Origin: a virus
Direction: 5' to 3' (one strand)
IMG/VR virus record: IMGVR_UViG_3300022072_000008
Span: 1 to 63,709 of that record
Length of the DNA: 63,709 nucleotides
Shown here: positions 15,613 through 23,833 of the stretch, in pieces
Layout: each line of letters begins with the position of its first letter
How positions within the stretch are numbered: the first letter of the stretch is position 1
The notes under the pieces: model-generated
Seen by the model: only the letters and a program-made list of their open reading frames with translations
Database searches by the model: none
Told to the model about the DNA's origin: nothing
Made by a program: the position numbers and the translations under genes

Positions 15613-15657
15613 TGTAGTTACATTGGACGCTGAACCCTGTTGGGTAGCATAGTTATT

Positions 15658-15697
15658 ATAAGCCCTGCTTATAGTTATGTATATAAGCTGGGCTTAT
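15658..15697 (-). promoter_or_regulatory. Double dispersed element upstream of gene 15612
   Basis: Two perfect-arm copies, ATAAGC CCT GCTTAT (15658-15672) and ATAAGC TGG GCTTAT (15683-15697), start 25 bases apart. They lie between the ssDNA-binding-like gene and the end of the next gene upstream. A pair suggests cooperative binding ahead of the operon that also contains the repressor, so autoregulation is possible. Confidence 0.6.
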
Positions 15698-15701
15698 TTA
15701 T

Positions 15702-16076
15702 TTACAAAGCTCGAAGGTTTAACTTACGGTCTTTGAAAATCTCGACACCAGGGACTTCATGTCCGAGGTTTAATAGCTCACGAAACGCTGCTGCACTCAT
15801 GCGTTTTTGCAAGAGGTAGAACGAGTCATTGGTCTTGATGTAGTCGTACACAAGATCCCAATCTTTGACAGTAGGTACGTCAGTCTCTGAGATAGAGACG
15901 TTGGCACTAAGACCGCCGATACGCTTGGCACCTTGGTCGTCCATCTTGACCATGATCTCGCTGGATAAGTTTTTGAAGTCTTCCTTGAGTGCGTTGACTT
16001 TCTTTTCGTCAGCACGGATTACTTCGCGTAGTTGATGTGCCTGTTCGATCAGGTCACCTAGTTTTGAATCAGTCAT
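15702..16076 (-). CDS. Coiled-coil protein of replication region, unknown function
   Basis: A 124-residue protein. ATG 16076 has GAGGAG upstream and is preferred to 16109. Residues ~1-45 are coiled-coil (LIEQAHQLREVIRADEKKVN). Then comes a compact domain (RIGGLSANVSISETDVPTVK ... NDSFYLLQKRMSAAAFRELL). I have seen this layout beside ssDNA-binding-like genes in other phages, but no role is known. Overlaps the upstream gene by 8 bases. Confidence 0.6.
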   Translation of the reverse strand: MTDSKLGDLIEQAHQLREVIRADEKKVNALKEDFKNLSSEIMVKMDDQGAKRIGGLSANVSISETDVPTVKDWDLVYDYIKTNDSFYLLQKRMSAAAFRELLNLGHEVPGVEIFKDRKLNLRAL

Positions 16077-16407
16077 TGGTACTCTCCTCGTTGGTAATTT
16101 TATAATCAAAAGGTTCCATTAAAAATTCTTCGGTGTAAAAAGTATCACCATCGTGATGTTCTTTAGTGGCCATGTAGCCAAACACGTTGATGTGCATACC
16201 TGATGGGCCGTATACGATAAAGTTTAATCGCCTACCATCTTCTTGGACGATCTCTTCGTCACCGTCCGACACTGACCAGATTTGCGATTCTGCATACCCG
16301 AGTTTCATTAACTCATGGGGGGAATTTGCGTAATCACCACAGCAATTGCCGTCACTGTCCATTCGTGAAACTTGTTCAAACGGGAACTCTTTGTTGTAAT
16401 CTGTCAT
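16069..16407 (-). CDS. Small acidic protein, unknown function
   Basis: A 112-residue acidic protein (MTDYNKEFPFEQVSRMDSDG..., SGMHINVFGYMATKEHHDGD). No family recognised. It overlaps its neighbours by 4-8 bases in a tightly packed leftward run (16069-18079) in which almost every gene has AGGAGG and a 0-10 base gap, so it is cotranslated with them. Confidence 0.6.
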   Translation of the reverse strand: MTDYNKEFPFEQVSRMDSDGNCCGDYANSPHELMKLGYAESQIWSVSDGDEEIVQEDGRRLNFIVYGPSGMHINVFGYMATKEHHDGDTFYTEEFLMEPFDYKITNEESTND

Positions 16408-16634
16408 TCGTCACTCTCCATTTCATGGATCGTATACCCTTGCTCTTCGCCAGCTGCGTGAGTGTAGTCGACTAACTGAGCCCATGTAGTAAAGCCTTTA
16501 GAACCTAAGTACATTTGATCAAGCTCTTCGCCATCTTTGTCCCATGTACCTACCATGGAGACAGTAGCGGTTTCTGACATCTCGCCGTAACATCTAATAC
16601 CTTTATGAATTGTCATTTGGGTTGCTTGTTTCAT
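16404..16634 (-). CDS. Small acidic protein, unknown function
   Basis: A 76-residue protein (MKQATQMTIHKGIRCYGEMS ... THAAGEEQGYTIHEMESDE). Overlaps by 4 bases at both ends. No domain recognised. Position in the small-gene run suggests an early host-interaction or regulatory protein (inference). Confidence 0.6.
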   Translation of the reverse strand: MKQATQMTIHKGIRCYGEMSETATVSMVGTWDKDGEELDQMYLGSKGFTTWAQLVDYTHAAGEEQGYTIHEMESDE

Positions 16635-16894
16635 GGTTTAACCTCCACTAATTTAAAAAATTTATCTGTACTTAAATCTACATCGGCGAATGCAATCCTA
16701 TAGCTTTCATTTGGATACTCTAAACCATCAGCCATAAAGTAATCGTTATAACCCTTGGCGTAGGCATCTATACGATCCACTGCGTTTATGTTGTCACTAT
16801 AAACAACTAGCATTGGTTCACCATCTTGTACATACATGTAAGACTCTTTAGCAAGAGACCATACTAAGTGCTCTGTGACTGTCATTATTGTCAT
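16631..16894 (-). CDS. Small protein, unknown function
   Basis: An 87-residue protein (MTIMTVTEHLVWSLAKESYM ... YRIAFADVDLSTDKFFKLVE). ATGA-type overlaps with neighbours; GGAGG upstream of the ATG. No family recognised. Confidence 0.6.
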   Translation of the reverse strand: MTIMTVTEHLVWSLAKESYMYVQDGEPMLVVYSDNINAVDRIDAYAKGYNDYFMADGLEYPNESYRIAFADVDLSTDKFFKLVEVKP

Positions 16895-17250
16895 ACGACC
16901 TCCTTATGCCGCATGGAAATGTCTTTGAGCATGCCTGCAACTGCGTATTCAGTGAGCGTTTTATCTGCTTTGAAGTGCAAGTCACGCTCAATCGGCAGGC
17001 CAAACGGGGGAAATTTGATAGACATGAGTTCGTCCATCGACACATAACCTAGTTCGGGTGTTCCGAAACCTAAGTCACAAAGTCCATAGGCCATGTTTGA
17101 TTCTGGATCTAACTCAGTCAGCAGCCATGTACAGGCACCGCCTCCAAACAATTTAACGACGGGCTTAAAATCTATTTCGTCTGCGTCTCCATTGTTAGTG
17201 TTTCGGTTCTTTATTAATTTAGCTTCAATTGCTTTAGTTAGTATCTTCAT
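16891..17250 (-). CDS. DUF2958-type protein with an extra C-terminal tail
   Basis: A 119-residue protein. ATG 17250 follows AGGAGG; longer frames upstream lack a ribosome site. VVKLFGGGACTWLLTELDPE, AYGLCDLGFGTPELGYVS and FGLPIERDLHF are the DUF2958 signature, a family common on phages and plasmids with no known role. After the usual end (TLTEYA) it carries VAGMLKDISMRHKEVV, which is nearly the same as AVAGMLKDISIR in the SNF2 helicase at 18088. The shared DNA is described in the findings. Confidence 0.75.
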   Translation of the reverse strand: MKILTKAIEAKLIKNRNTNNGDADEIDFKPVVKLFGGGACTWLLTELDPESNMAYGLCDLGFGTPELGYVSMDELMSIKFPPFGLPIERDLHFKADKTLTEYAVAGMLKDISMRHKEVV

Positions 17251-17258
17251 AAGTCCTC

Positions 17259-17462
17259 CTAGTAGGTGTGTTTTTCGGGTTGGCGAGCGTCCATATCTGC
17301 TGCCCAAAGATCATGCTTCTCTTCGTGCTGACTAACTGCTTCGGCCCCATCCTTGGCGTACTGCCACACAAACTCATCCCAATCGGCAGGAAGGCTCTGA
17401 CCTTCCTCTATAAAACTAATCTCATTGGAACCATTCATATAAGTACAGAATCTTTTATTCAT
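17259..17462 (-). CDS. Small acidic protein, unknown function
   Basis: A 67-residue protein (MNKRFCTYMNGSNEISFIEE ... WDEFVWQYAKDGAEAVSQHE). AGGAGG precedes the ATG, and the start overlaps the upstream stop by 4 bases. No domain recognised. Confidence 0.6.
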   Translation of the reverse strand: MNKRFCTYMNGSNEISFIEEGQSLPADWDEFVWQYAKDGAEAVSQHEEKHDLWAADMDARQPEKHTY

Positions 17463-17887
17463 ACATCCTCCTTAATTTCTTCATAACGAAGGTCTTCGTA
17501 GACACTCTCGTTTATAAACATCTGAACAATAGCGTCAGCTTGTTTATCATCAATCAACAAAATGTCAGTGCTTATTTTTCCATCTGCTTCAACTTTTGCT
17601 AACTCGGCTGCAGTGCAAGTTTGGGGGTTAATAGACGCTCCTTGCGTTAGTTCTAGAAAACGATCTACGTGCTCTGGATTCCAAAATTTATAAGTTTTTA
17701 GTTTTGTTTTTCTTAGCTCAAGTTTTTCTAGTTCGAGTTTTACTTCATGTATTTTGTCGTCAAACATTTCCATTAGTTCGTGTGCATAGTCGTCCTCGGC
17801 GCTGTAGAACTGATCTTTCCAGTGCTTTAAAGCGCTAACAAAACCTTCTGTGCAGTGTTTACAGTCATATATTCTAGTAAGTTGCAT
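17459..17887 (-). CDS. Coiled-coil protein, unknown function
   Basis: A 142-residue protein. CKHCTEG near the N-terminus is a single C-x-x-C, and residues ~35-70 form a charged coiled coil (DKIHEVKLELEKLELRKTKL). The acidic end (YEDLRYEEIKEDV) is typical of this gene run. AGGAGG upstream. Function unknown. Confidence 0.6.
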   Translation of the reverse strand: MQLTRIYDCKHCTEGFVSALKHWKDQFYSAEDDYAHELMEMFDDKIHEVKLELEKLELRKTKLKTYKFWNPEHVDRFLELTQGASINPQTCTAAELAKVEADGKISTDILLIDDKQADAIVQMFINESVYEDLRYEEIKEDV

Positions 17888-17896
17888 ACGTCCTCC

Positions 17897-18079
17897 TTAA
17901 AACGAGTCGTTTACAGCACGCATGACTTCGTCACACGCCGCCGTATAGGTTGGATATTCGCCAATGAACTGGTCATTAATGCGTAATTCAACGTGTTCCA
18001 TATTTCCGATCATTCCGACCGGCTTAATTATTACTGAGGCTGTCATGTCGTACAGTCCTGCTTTAATTACATTATTCAT
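17897..18079 (-). CDS. Small protein, unknown function
   Basis: A 60-residue protein (MNNVIKAGLYDMTASVIIKP ... EYPTYTAACDEVMRAVNDSF) with a predicted beta-alpha layout. GGAG precedes ATG 18079, and it starts 8 bases after the helicase stop, so it is cotranscribed with it. No family recognised. Confidence 0.55.
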   Translation of the reverse strand: MNNVIKAGLYDMTASVIIKPVGMIGNMEHVELRINDQFIGEYPTYTAACDEVMRAVNDSF

Positions 18080-18087
18080 AACTTCTC

Positions 18088-19458
18088 CTATGCTGCTTTA
18101 GTGATCTGATTGAACAACGACAACAGGTCATTCATACGTGTCATCTTCTCGCCAAGTCGCTCGTACACTTTGGTTTCGTGTGTGTCACGGGCTGCGATCA
18201 TGATGGTTTCGGTCTTTTGTGTCTGGCCTGCACGATAGATACGGCGGTTCATCTGCTGGAAGTGCTCGGCATTGTACGATGGGCTACACCAGATGGTCGT
18301 AGTGCCCTTGGTCAATGTCAGTCCGTGACCAGCGGCCTGCGGGTGACAGAAAATAACCTGGAGCTTACCGGCTTGGTAGTCGCGAACGATCTCAGTACGT
18401 CGAGCAACGGGCACTGTGCCGTCGATGTAGGCATACTCGATACCTAGCTTGTCAGCTAACTTGCAGAGCTCAACGCGCTCATGTCGCCAGTTGAAGGCAA
18501 CAAGACTGTGCTTGCGTGCAGCAACAAGTTCCATTACGAGATCATAGCGCTGTGTATGAAACACTTTGCTGATACCGTCTTCGTTGTAGATGGCACCTGT
18601 GCATAACTGCAACAGCTTTTTGACCTTGGCTCCTGCATGGATGGCATTGATCGTCTCACCGTCTTTGGTGTCGATCATAGAGTCCCATGCAAAATCTCGG
18701 TATTGCTTGAGCAATGCTGGTGGTAAGTCGATGTACATGGTGTGCTCTGTATTTTGTGGAACATCAATACAGTCCTCGAAACGAAAACGTATGGAGATGT
18801 CTTTGAGCATGCCTGCGACAGCATCTTCTGAGCCGGGCTTGTCTTTCCACTGAACCATGCGTGGGTCAGGACCAACTTGCTGTGGTGAACATACCTGAGA
18901 GCGATAACCCCAGTAGCTTTTGCCAAGGCGTTCGCCGTCGTCGACAAGCTTGGCAGGGTGCCACATGTCTAAGATGGTGTTGGCATTGGGTGTGCCTGAC
19001 ATAATGATGCGGTGCTTGAATGTATCCACTAACTTAGCAATTGCTTTGGAGCGTTGGCTGGTGGAATTCTTGAAGGCTGTAAACTCGTCAATGCACAACC
19101 ATGAGAAACCGTCGAGAACGTCTGGGTTATTGACAAGCCACTTGACTGCATCGTGGTTGGTAATAGTAATGTCTACATTCTCTGAGAACATCTTGGCTCG
19201 GTTCTTAGCGTACGCAACAGCGTACTTGAGCTCTGGATTGAACTGCTCGATGTCGTCACCCCAGCTAGGCTGAAGGATAGACAGCGGCGCAATGACAAGC
19301 ATCTTACCGTCTTTGTTTTCTGTGTAAGCCTGCAGAACTGAGCGGGTCTTACCAGTGCCAGGATCTGATGTCACAATCACACGGTCATTAGCTGCAATGA
19401 AGTCTGATGTGACACGCTGATGCTTGTATAAAGCTGGTGTAGTTTTGAAGAAGTCCAT
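18088..19458 (-). CDS. SNF2-family DNA helicase/translocase
   Basis: A 456-residue protein. Motif I SDPGTGKT (residues 31-38), motif II CIDEF (122-126), motif III SGTPNANT, and the C-terminal RecA lobe with motifs V (QAAGHGLTLTKG) and VI (QMNRRIYRAGQ). The order and length fit small phage SNF2 enzymes. ATP-dependent DNA translocation in phage replication, repair or transcription is likely. Starts 5 bases after the small gene at 19464. Confidence 0.88.
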   Translation of the reverse strand: MDFFKTTPALYKHQRVTSDFIAANDRVIVTSDPGTGKTRSVLQAYTENKDGKMLVIAPLSILQPSWGDDIEQFNPELKYAVAYAKNRAKMFSENVDITITNHDAVKWLVNNPDVLDGFSWLCIDEFTAFKNSTSQRSKAIAKLVDTFKHRIIMSGTPNANTILDMWHPAKLVDDGERLGKSYWGYRSQVCSPQQVGPDPRMVQWKDKPGSEDAVAGMLKDISIRFRFEDCIDVPQNTEHTMYIDLPPALLKQYRDFAWDSMIDTKDGETINAIHAGAKVKKLLQLCTGAIYNEDGISKVFHTQRYDLVMELVAARKHSLVAFNWRHERVELCKLADKLGIEYAYIDGTVPVARRTEIVRDYQAGKLQVIFCHPQAAGHGLTLTKGTTTIWCSPSYNAEHFQQMNRRIYRAGQTQKTETIMIAARDTHETKVYERLGEKMTRMNDLLSLFNQITKAA

Positions 19459-19463
19459 AATAG

Positions 19464-19625
19464 TTATGCCCCGTTCAATATAAAGGTAAGGTTGTCTTTT
19501 ATCTCGCGAACATATTCATCATAAGACAAAGGTATTTCGCCAGTGTCTTCAAGAGAGTCGACATACCATTCGTAGTGCTCTTTTAATTCACTTGGGCTAA
19601 CGTCTTTTAGTTTGATTGGTTCCAT
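19464..19625 (-). CDS. 53-residue acidic protein, paralogue of gene at 28361
   Basis: ATG 19625 follows AGGAGG; the frame ends TAA at 19464-19466. LKEHYEWYVDSLEDTGEIPL-SYDEYV is closely similar to MSEHYDFYHDETIDNGDIPL-SFDEYI in the protein at 28361-28630, so the two are a small phage paralogue family. Function unknown. It sits directly before the SNF2 helicase. Confidence 0.65.
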   Translation of the reverse strand: MEPIKLKDVSPSELKEHYEWYVDSLEDTGEIPLSYDEYVREIKDNLTFILNGA

Positions 19626-19633
19626 GAGTCCTC

Positions 19634-19939
19634 CTAGTTAGCAGCGACCCAACGTAACGTTGGGCGGCGTAGCTTTATATTTTTAACTGAGTACAGGACC
19701 CAACGGCATGACAGCTTTTTGTAACTTACAAATTGCTTGGCAATGATGAGAACAACACTGATGAACAAGCCACCGATGATCGCTGCCATCATGCCGCTGT
19801 AAGTGCCAGCGAATACATACATGAGTCCAATGGTGGCAACGATGTCGATGAGTATGTCGAAGCCTAAAATATTATTGAAGCCGACCTTATACAGCAGGAA
19901 TATAATCCCCAGTGCGGTTAGCAAACCGGCGCTTAACAT
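19634..19939 (-). CDS. Small membrane protein with two to three TM segments
   Basis: A 101-residue protein. Hydrophobic segments at residues ~3-20, ~28-50 and ~52-68 (LGIIFLLYKVGF, ILIDIVATIGLMYVFAG, MMAAIIGGLFISVVLIIA), then a basic tail. GAGAGG precedes the ATG. No family recognised. One of three consecutive membrane genes between helicase and nuclease. Confidence 0.6.
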   Translation of the reverse strand: MLSAGLLTALGIIFLLYKVGFNNILGFDILIDIVATIGLMYVFAGTYSGMMAAIIGGLFISVVLIIAKQFVSYKKLSCRWVLYSVKNIKLRRPTLRWVAAN

Positions 19940-20045
19940 CGCGATACCTCTCTATTAAGAACTGAACACAGTTCATGGCTAGTGTGAAAATGTCATAGGC
20001 ATAAGCAGCCCAGATAAGAAAATTAATAAGTACGGTCTTGAGCAT
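19887..20045 (-). CDS. Small membrane protein, start uncertain
   Basis: A 52-residue frame from ATG 20045 behind GGAG. Hydrophobic residues ~3-22 (KTVLINFLIWAAYAYDIFTL) are followed by a basic tail (ERYRDVKRRFANRTGDY). It overlaps the next membrane gene by 53 bases, which is more than usual here, so it is less certain than its neighbours. Confidence 0.4.
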   Translation of the reverse strand: MLKTVLINFLIWAAYAYDIFTLAMNCVQFLIERYRDVKRRFANRTGDYIPAV

Positions 20046-20229
20046 AAGACGAAATCTCCCATAATAATTTGATAAGCAACGCAGCAATGAGCAGCACCAT
20101 AACGGTAGTAGTAACAAAGCTGAGTGCACTGGATAGTAGTGATAAAGCTACTGTGATCGTCGTAGCGATAGCTGCGTATTTAAGGCAACGATCGTTGGAC
20201 AATGTCTTGAGTCGTGAATAAATGGTCAT
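20023..20229 (-). CDS. Small two-TM membrane protein
   Basis: A 68-residue protein. Two hydrophobic segments (AAIATTITVALSLLSSALSF and TTTVMVLLIAALLIKLLWEI) with a short link form a likely hairpin. GGAGG precedes the ATG. Function unknown; a hairpin of this size could be holin-like or a superinfection-exclusion protein, but nothing in the sequence decides it. Confidence 0.6.
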   Translation of the reverse strand: MTIYSRLKTLSNDRCLKYAAIATTITVALSLLSSALSFVTTTVMVLLIAALLIKLLWEISSYAQDRTY

Positions 20230-20452
20230 AGATCCTCCATGGATAAGAATAGAAAAATTGCAGAGTCACCAAAGCAAGGATTTGGAGTTGTAAGTTAAAA
20301 AAGGTTAGCAGCCTACTTACAAACTTCCGCCGCGTACTGCTCGGCTCAGAGAAACTTCGGCCTCTGCTGCGGGTGTTATTAGCCCCACCGCCCGCTGGGG
20401 TAATTCTTGGTTTATATAAACTACTATTTAGTCTATAACGCCCCATTCGCAT
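20180..20452 (-). CDS. Doubtful basic protein with C-terminal hydrophobic segment
   Basis: An open frame between the nuclease and the membrane genes. It has a basic, Arg/Ser-rich front half (NNTRSRGRSFSEPSSTRRKF) and a hydrophobic stretch (LQLQILALVTLQFFY). No clear ribosome site, and it overlaps genes on both sides. Listed because it would otherwise leave a ~200-base gap in a tightly packed operon. Confidence 0.25.
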   Translation of the reverse strand: MRMGRYRLNSSLYKPRITPAGGGANNTRSRGRSFSEPSSTRRKFVSRLLTFFNLQLQILALVTLQFFYSYPWRIYDHLFTTQDIVQRSLP

Positions 20453-21195
20453 GAACCGTCTTTGGCGTAGTGACACCACTTACAGTTTTGGCGCGAGGGT
20501 TTAGGTTCGAAGTCTGTGCATGACGTCATAGTGAGGGCTCGTTTATTGAGCTTAGGCCAGAACATCATGGCTTGTTCACGGGTATATGCTTGGATCGTGG
20601 GCCCGTGATTCTGATCCAGATACCAAAGCTCGGTCTCTATGTATTCCATTTTGGGGAAGCGCATAAACGACGCAATTGCGTACGTCATGAGCTGAGCGCC
20701 GTGCTTTAGTTCGTTATTCCATTTCTTGCCTGTCTTATGGTCGATAGCACGACCTGACGTTTCGCTTTCCGTAACGAATGCATCTAACTTAATGCGTGCC
20801 CAGGTGTCAGGGACAGCCCAACCTGTTGGTTCCCAGGATTGTGTAAAGCCCCAATCACCTTCGACTTCGACTTTGCCATCTTCGTAGTCCTTGCGCAGTT
20901 GCTTGAAACTCTCTGTGTATTTAGATAACTCGTCGGGTAACTCGCCTACAAAACCTTGAACGTAGTCCTCTGCAAGTGTGTGAATAGCTGTACCACGATC
21001 GGCAGCACTGCCTGATGGCTCTGGGATTTTCTCTACTTTGTTGAGGTACACACGGTATGGGCACTCTTCAAATTTGGTGAGGGTAGAAAACGACCACGCT
21101 TTGATAGGTCCAAGTATTTGTAACGCATCTGCTTGTGCTGTCGCTTCTGCGTCTACTTTATTTTGGTCAGGTCTATCGCTTGCAAAAAAGTCCAT
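20428..21195 (-). CDS. Cas4/RecB-like PD-(D/E)XK nuclease with probable Fe-S cluster
   Basis: A 255-residue protein. FSTLTKFEECPYRVYLNKV (C45), ADRGTAIHTLAEDY, GRAIDHKTGK (the D-x-K core) and GAQLMTYAI (Q-x-x-x-Y) form the RecB-type nuclease motifs. C238, C241 and C249 near the end (CKWCHY, GSCEW) together with C45 match the four-Cys cluster of Cas4/AddB-like enzymes. Probably a ssDNA exonuclease for recombination-linked replication. It follows the primase-helicase by 15 bases. Confidence 0.82.
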   Translation of the reverse strand: MDFFASDRPDQNKVDAEATAQADALQILGPIKAWSFSTLTKFEECPYRVYLNKVEKIPEPSGSAADRGTAIHTLAEDYVQGFVGELPDELSKYTESFKQLRKDYEDGKVEVEGDWGFTQSWEPTGWAVPDTWARIKLDAFVTESETSGRAIDHKTGKKWNNELKHGAQLMTYAIASFMRFPKMEYIETELWYLDQNHGPTIQAYTREQAMMFWPKLNKRALTMTSCTDFEPKPSRQNCKWCHYAKDGSCEWGVID

Positions 21196-21210
21196 ATCAA
21201 TGCTCCGTGT

Positions 21211-23742
21211 TTAATGTAATGGGTTGCCGTGACAAATTGTTTCTTTGTCTGTGGGTGAGAAGTGGTGGTCAATTAGTTCTTGTTTATCAAAATCTACTAA
21301 ACGAAACGTTTTTATTAAGCCTCGTCTACGAATTTTGTCAGAGCACTTTACGCGTTCTGTAATTACGCCACGCTTGCCTAGCATTCTTGCGAATTTTTCT
21401 TTACTAAACGCACCGTTTTCAATTGAATTGCACAAGGTGTAGAGCTCTTGGTTAGTTACTGCTATTTCTTGGCCTTCGTTAAACACCCAGTTTTTAACAA
21501 TACGTTCTGAATTAAGTTGTGTGTTTACATCGTAATCACGGCTTAAAGAAGCATCGACACTAAGAATTTTCTCAACGAAATAATCTAAGTTGCTGGTTTT
21601 GATTGCAGTAATAAAGTGATCAATCCATGTCATGGATGCGTCACGCATAAGCTGTTTAGCACTGTTATCTAATGGCTGGTATGCTTGGATAGGATCAGCT
21701 TCAAACGCGTTAACAAACTCAACTAAATTCATAAGTTCTTTGTCACGATTCTTTTTAAGGTCCTGCATCATGTTTGGGTAAGCAGCTAAGATAGGAACTT
21801 CTTGGCGCTTGCCGATGTTGAAACGTCTGTCTGTAGCAGATAAACGAATGACTTCAATCTCATTTGAGTTAAAGCACATGTTGGCGTACAACCTAACTTG
21901 ACGTTGAGCCTGTCGCATACCGCGAACAGTACCGAAGGTTTCCGTTACCATATGTTTAAGCTTGTTCATCATCTTGTTAGAAGATGCGCTGTCGGTCAGT
22001 TTGAATTCGTCAACAACTAAAAACAAAGTGTGTTCTTCGAAGTCGTTGAATTGATCTTCGACGTTTTCTAACGTCTTGTAGCCTGCATGTTTGCCATACA
22101 ACTGATGAATAATTTGATGGAAGAATAAGCCTTTGCCTGTACCCTCAATTCCTGTGAACACCCACGCTGTCGTCAGCTTTTGTTTCGTCTGGAAGGCATA
22201 CGCAAACCAGTTGAAGAAATGCTCGAATTCCGGATCGCTGGACCCGACCATGTGATACATGATTGCGTACAGCGTGGGGCTGCATTTTTTTAATAGATAA
22301 CCTCGTCCGTATTCAAGCGTGTGCTCATCTTCTGCAGAGAGTTCTCTGTGGCGCAGAAACTTGGTCGGTTCATACGTGTTTACAAATTGATTCTCAATAT
22401 CTAACTGCACGTTAGTTTGTGGATCAAAAACACGATCCCAATCGGGTATAGGTTCGGGTACTTCCTCGCCATGGTTAGCCATAAAATCTTTTAAGTTAGC
22501 GCGTCTAGTAGCGTTTAATTTCATGATAAGGTCATTGTTTGTGTCATACGTCAGGGCATAATGCTCGTCCGATGTAGCGTCACGAAACACATAAGGTGCT
22601 GGGATGTTTGCGGCAGTGATCCGCTCACTGAACTGTTCACAAATCGACTTATAAAAATCCATGTCTACGTCTTTCATTCTGAACGGAGGTTCATCTTTGA
22701 AGTTGTAAACGATTTGTGGATTGTCTATTGGCCAGTAATAAGCGTTGCTGTCGCCCATACGCCCATCTTTGTCTTGGATGTTAGCGTAGACATAACCTGA
22801 TGAGTCGTTGACATAAGCTAACTGCATTAACGCACGATCTGGATTAGCAACAATCTCTACCGTCCTGCCACTACTTCTAATGCTTTGCATGTCAGCAGTT
22901 TTATGAGCAAGGCCAGCGTCTTTACGGACTTTCTTTAATGCTTTAGCGGCAAGTAGTTTGATCTGATCTTCTGTACAGCCTACAAGCAATGGCATGAGGT
23001 CAATGATCGCTGCTTGTTTCTCTACGAGTACAATGCGGTCGTTATCATCTAATCGTTTTTCTACACCTGTCATGATTGGTGGAGCGATATAGATTAACTT
23101 AGAATTATCTGCCACGGTTCGATCACAAGGATAGATGAGCGCTGTGCCGTTGCTGCTCATATTTAACTGATCGTTAAAGATGGGAGAGTCAAAGTTGAGC
23201 TTAGTCAGCCAACCTTTTAATGTCTTAGGATGCACTGGGTTAGCCAGCATGAAATCCAAGTGCATGGATAACCGATCAGCTTTCATACCAGTAGAAGCAC
23301 TGGCTGTCGCAATGTAACTTATATTGTGGAGCTCTTCAGGAAGGAGCTTTACAAGGTACTCAGCGGCAAACATTATATTAGCTCTGCTTATAACACCAGT
23401 CGTAGGATAATTAGGCGTAACGCCAAATTCCTTAGCCTTAACTAAGTCAAGGTTGTCGATGTCTATAGTCATCCAATCACAAACAAGATTCGTTTGTGTT
23501 TGGCCTGCGCGAGATTGCTCTTCCAGGTTTTTCTTGAGCTGACCCCGAAGTAGGGCATGACCTTTGGCTGCATGGTTAACCATGAGCTTATGCATCTGCT
23601 TTAAGCCGCTGGATGAGTTGGCTACTTCGTAGACGTGCGAGTCAAAGGTTTTGACTTGTGGGTAGCTTTTTTTGGAGGTGGGGGTGAATTCTTTTGCAAG
23701 ACGAACGCCGTTGCTCGCCTGCATGAATGTAAGAACGCTCAT
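21211..23742 (-). CDS. Primase-helicase with P-loop SF3-like domain
   Basis: An 843-residue protein. The N-terminal ~350 residues contain a primase-polymerase-like region (DWMTIDIDNLDL, ASASTGMKADRLSMHLDFML). The helicase part has GIEGTGKG (531-538), LFLVVDEFKL and a following sensor region, as in D5/DUF5906-type SF3 helicases. It should prime and unwind phage DNA for the family A polymerase upstream. A dispersed element lies inside the gene at 23377, just before Met124, so a shorter product lacking the first 123 residues is possible. Confidence 0.82.
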   Translation of the reverse strand: MSVLTFMQASNGVRLAKEFTPTSKKSYPQVKTFDSHVYEVANSSSGLKQMHKLMVNHAAKGHALLRGQLKKNLEEQSRAGQTQTNLVCDWMTIDIDNLDLVKAKEFGVTPNYPTTGVISRANIMFAAEYLVKLLPEELHNISYIATASASTGMKADRLSMHLDFMLANPVHPKTLKGWLTKLNFDSPIFNDQLNMSSNGTALIYPCDRTVADNSKLIYIAPPIMTGVEKRLDDNDRIVLVEKQAAIIDLMPLLVGCTEDQIKLLAAKALKKVRKDAGLAHKTADMQSIRSSGRTVEIVANPDRALMQLAYVNDSSGYVYANIQDKDGRMGDSNAYYWPIDNPQIVYNFKDEPPFRMKDVDMDFYKSICEQFSERITAANIPAPYVFRDATSDEHYALTYDTNNDLIMKLNATRRANLKDFMANHGEEVPEPIPDWDRVFDPQTNVQLDIENQFVNTYEPTKFLRHRELSAEDEHTLEYGRGYLLKKCSPTLYAIMYHMVGSSDPEFEHFFNWFAYAFQTKQKLTTAWVFTGIEGTGKGLFFHQIIHQLYGKHAGYKTLENVEDQFNDFEEHTLFLVVDEFKLTDSASSNKMMNKLKHMVTETFGTVRGMRQAQRQVRLYANMCFNSNEIEVIRLSATDRRFNIGKRQEVPILAAYPNMMQDLKKNRDKELMNLVEFVNAFEADPIQAYQPLDNSAKQLMRDASMTWIDHFITAIKTSNLDYFVEKILSVDASLSRDYDVNTQLNSERIVKNWVFNEGQEIAVTNQELYTLCNSIENGAFSKEKFARMLGKRGVITERVKCSDKIRRRGLIKTFRLVDFDKQELIDHHFSPTDKETICHGNPLH
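23377..23391 (-). promoter_or_regulatory. Dispersed element inside the primase-helicase gene
   Basis: Read leftward: ATAAGC AGA GCTAAT, then ATA and an in-frame ATG (23373, codon 124). The codons read I-S-R-A-N-I-M. Arm orientation and distance to the ATG are the same as at 13487, so this may fire an internal leaderless transcript. Confidence 0.5.
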
Positions 23743-23774
23743 TATTTATTTCCCGTCAGATAGCGTACTAGAAT

Positions 23775-23789
23775 ATAAGCATTGCTTAT
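23775..23789 (-). promoter_or_regulatory. Dispersed element upstream of the primase-helicase
   Basis: ATAAGC ATT GCTTAT with perfect arms, 32 bases before ATG 23742 and in the gap after csrA. The leftward TGCTTATATT resembles an extended -10 box. Confidence 0.6.
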
Positions 23790-23833
23790 ATTACTCAAGC
23801 GTTAATATATAACTTTTTGTTATAGGGGTATAA

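Noticed and set aside
17562-17580. GCTTAT at 17568 as a dispersed element
   Set aside because: Only one arm matches and it lies inside a gene with no start codon near.
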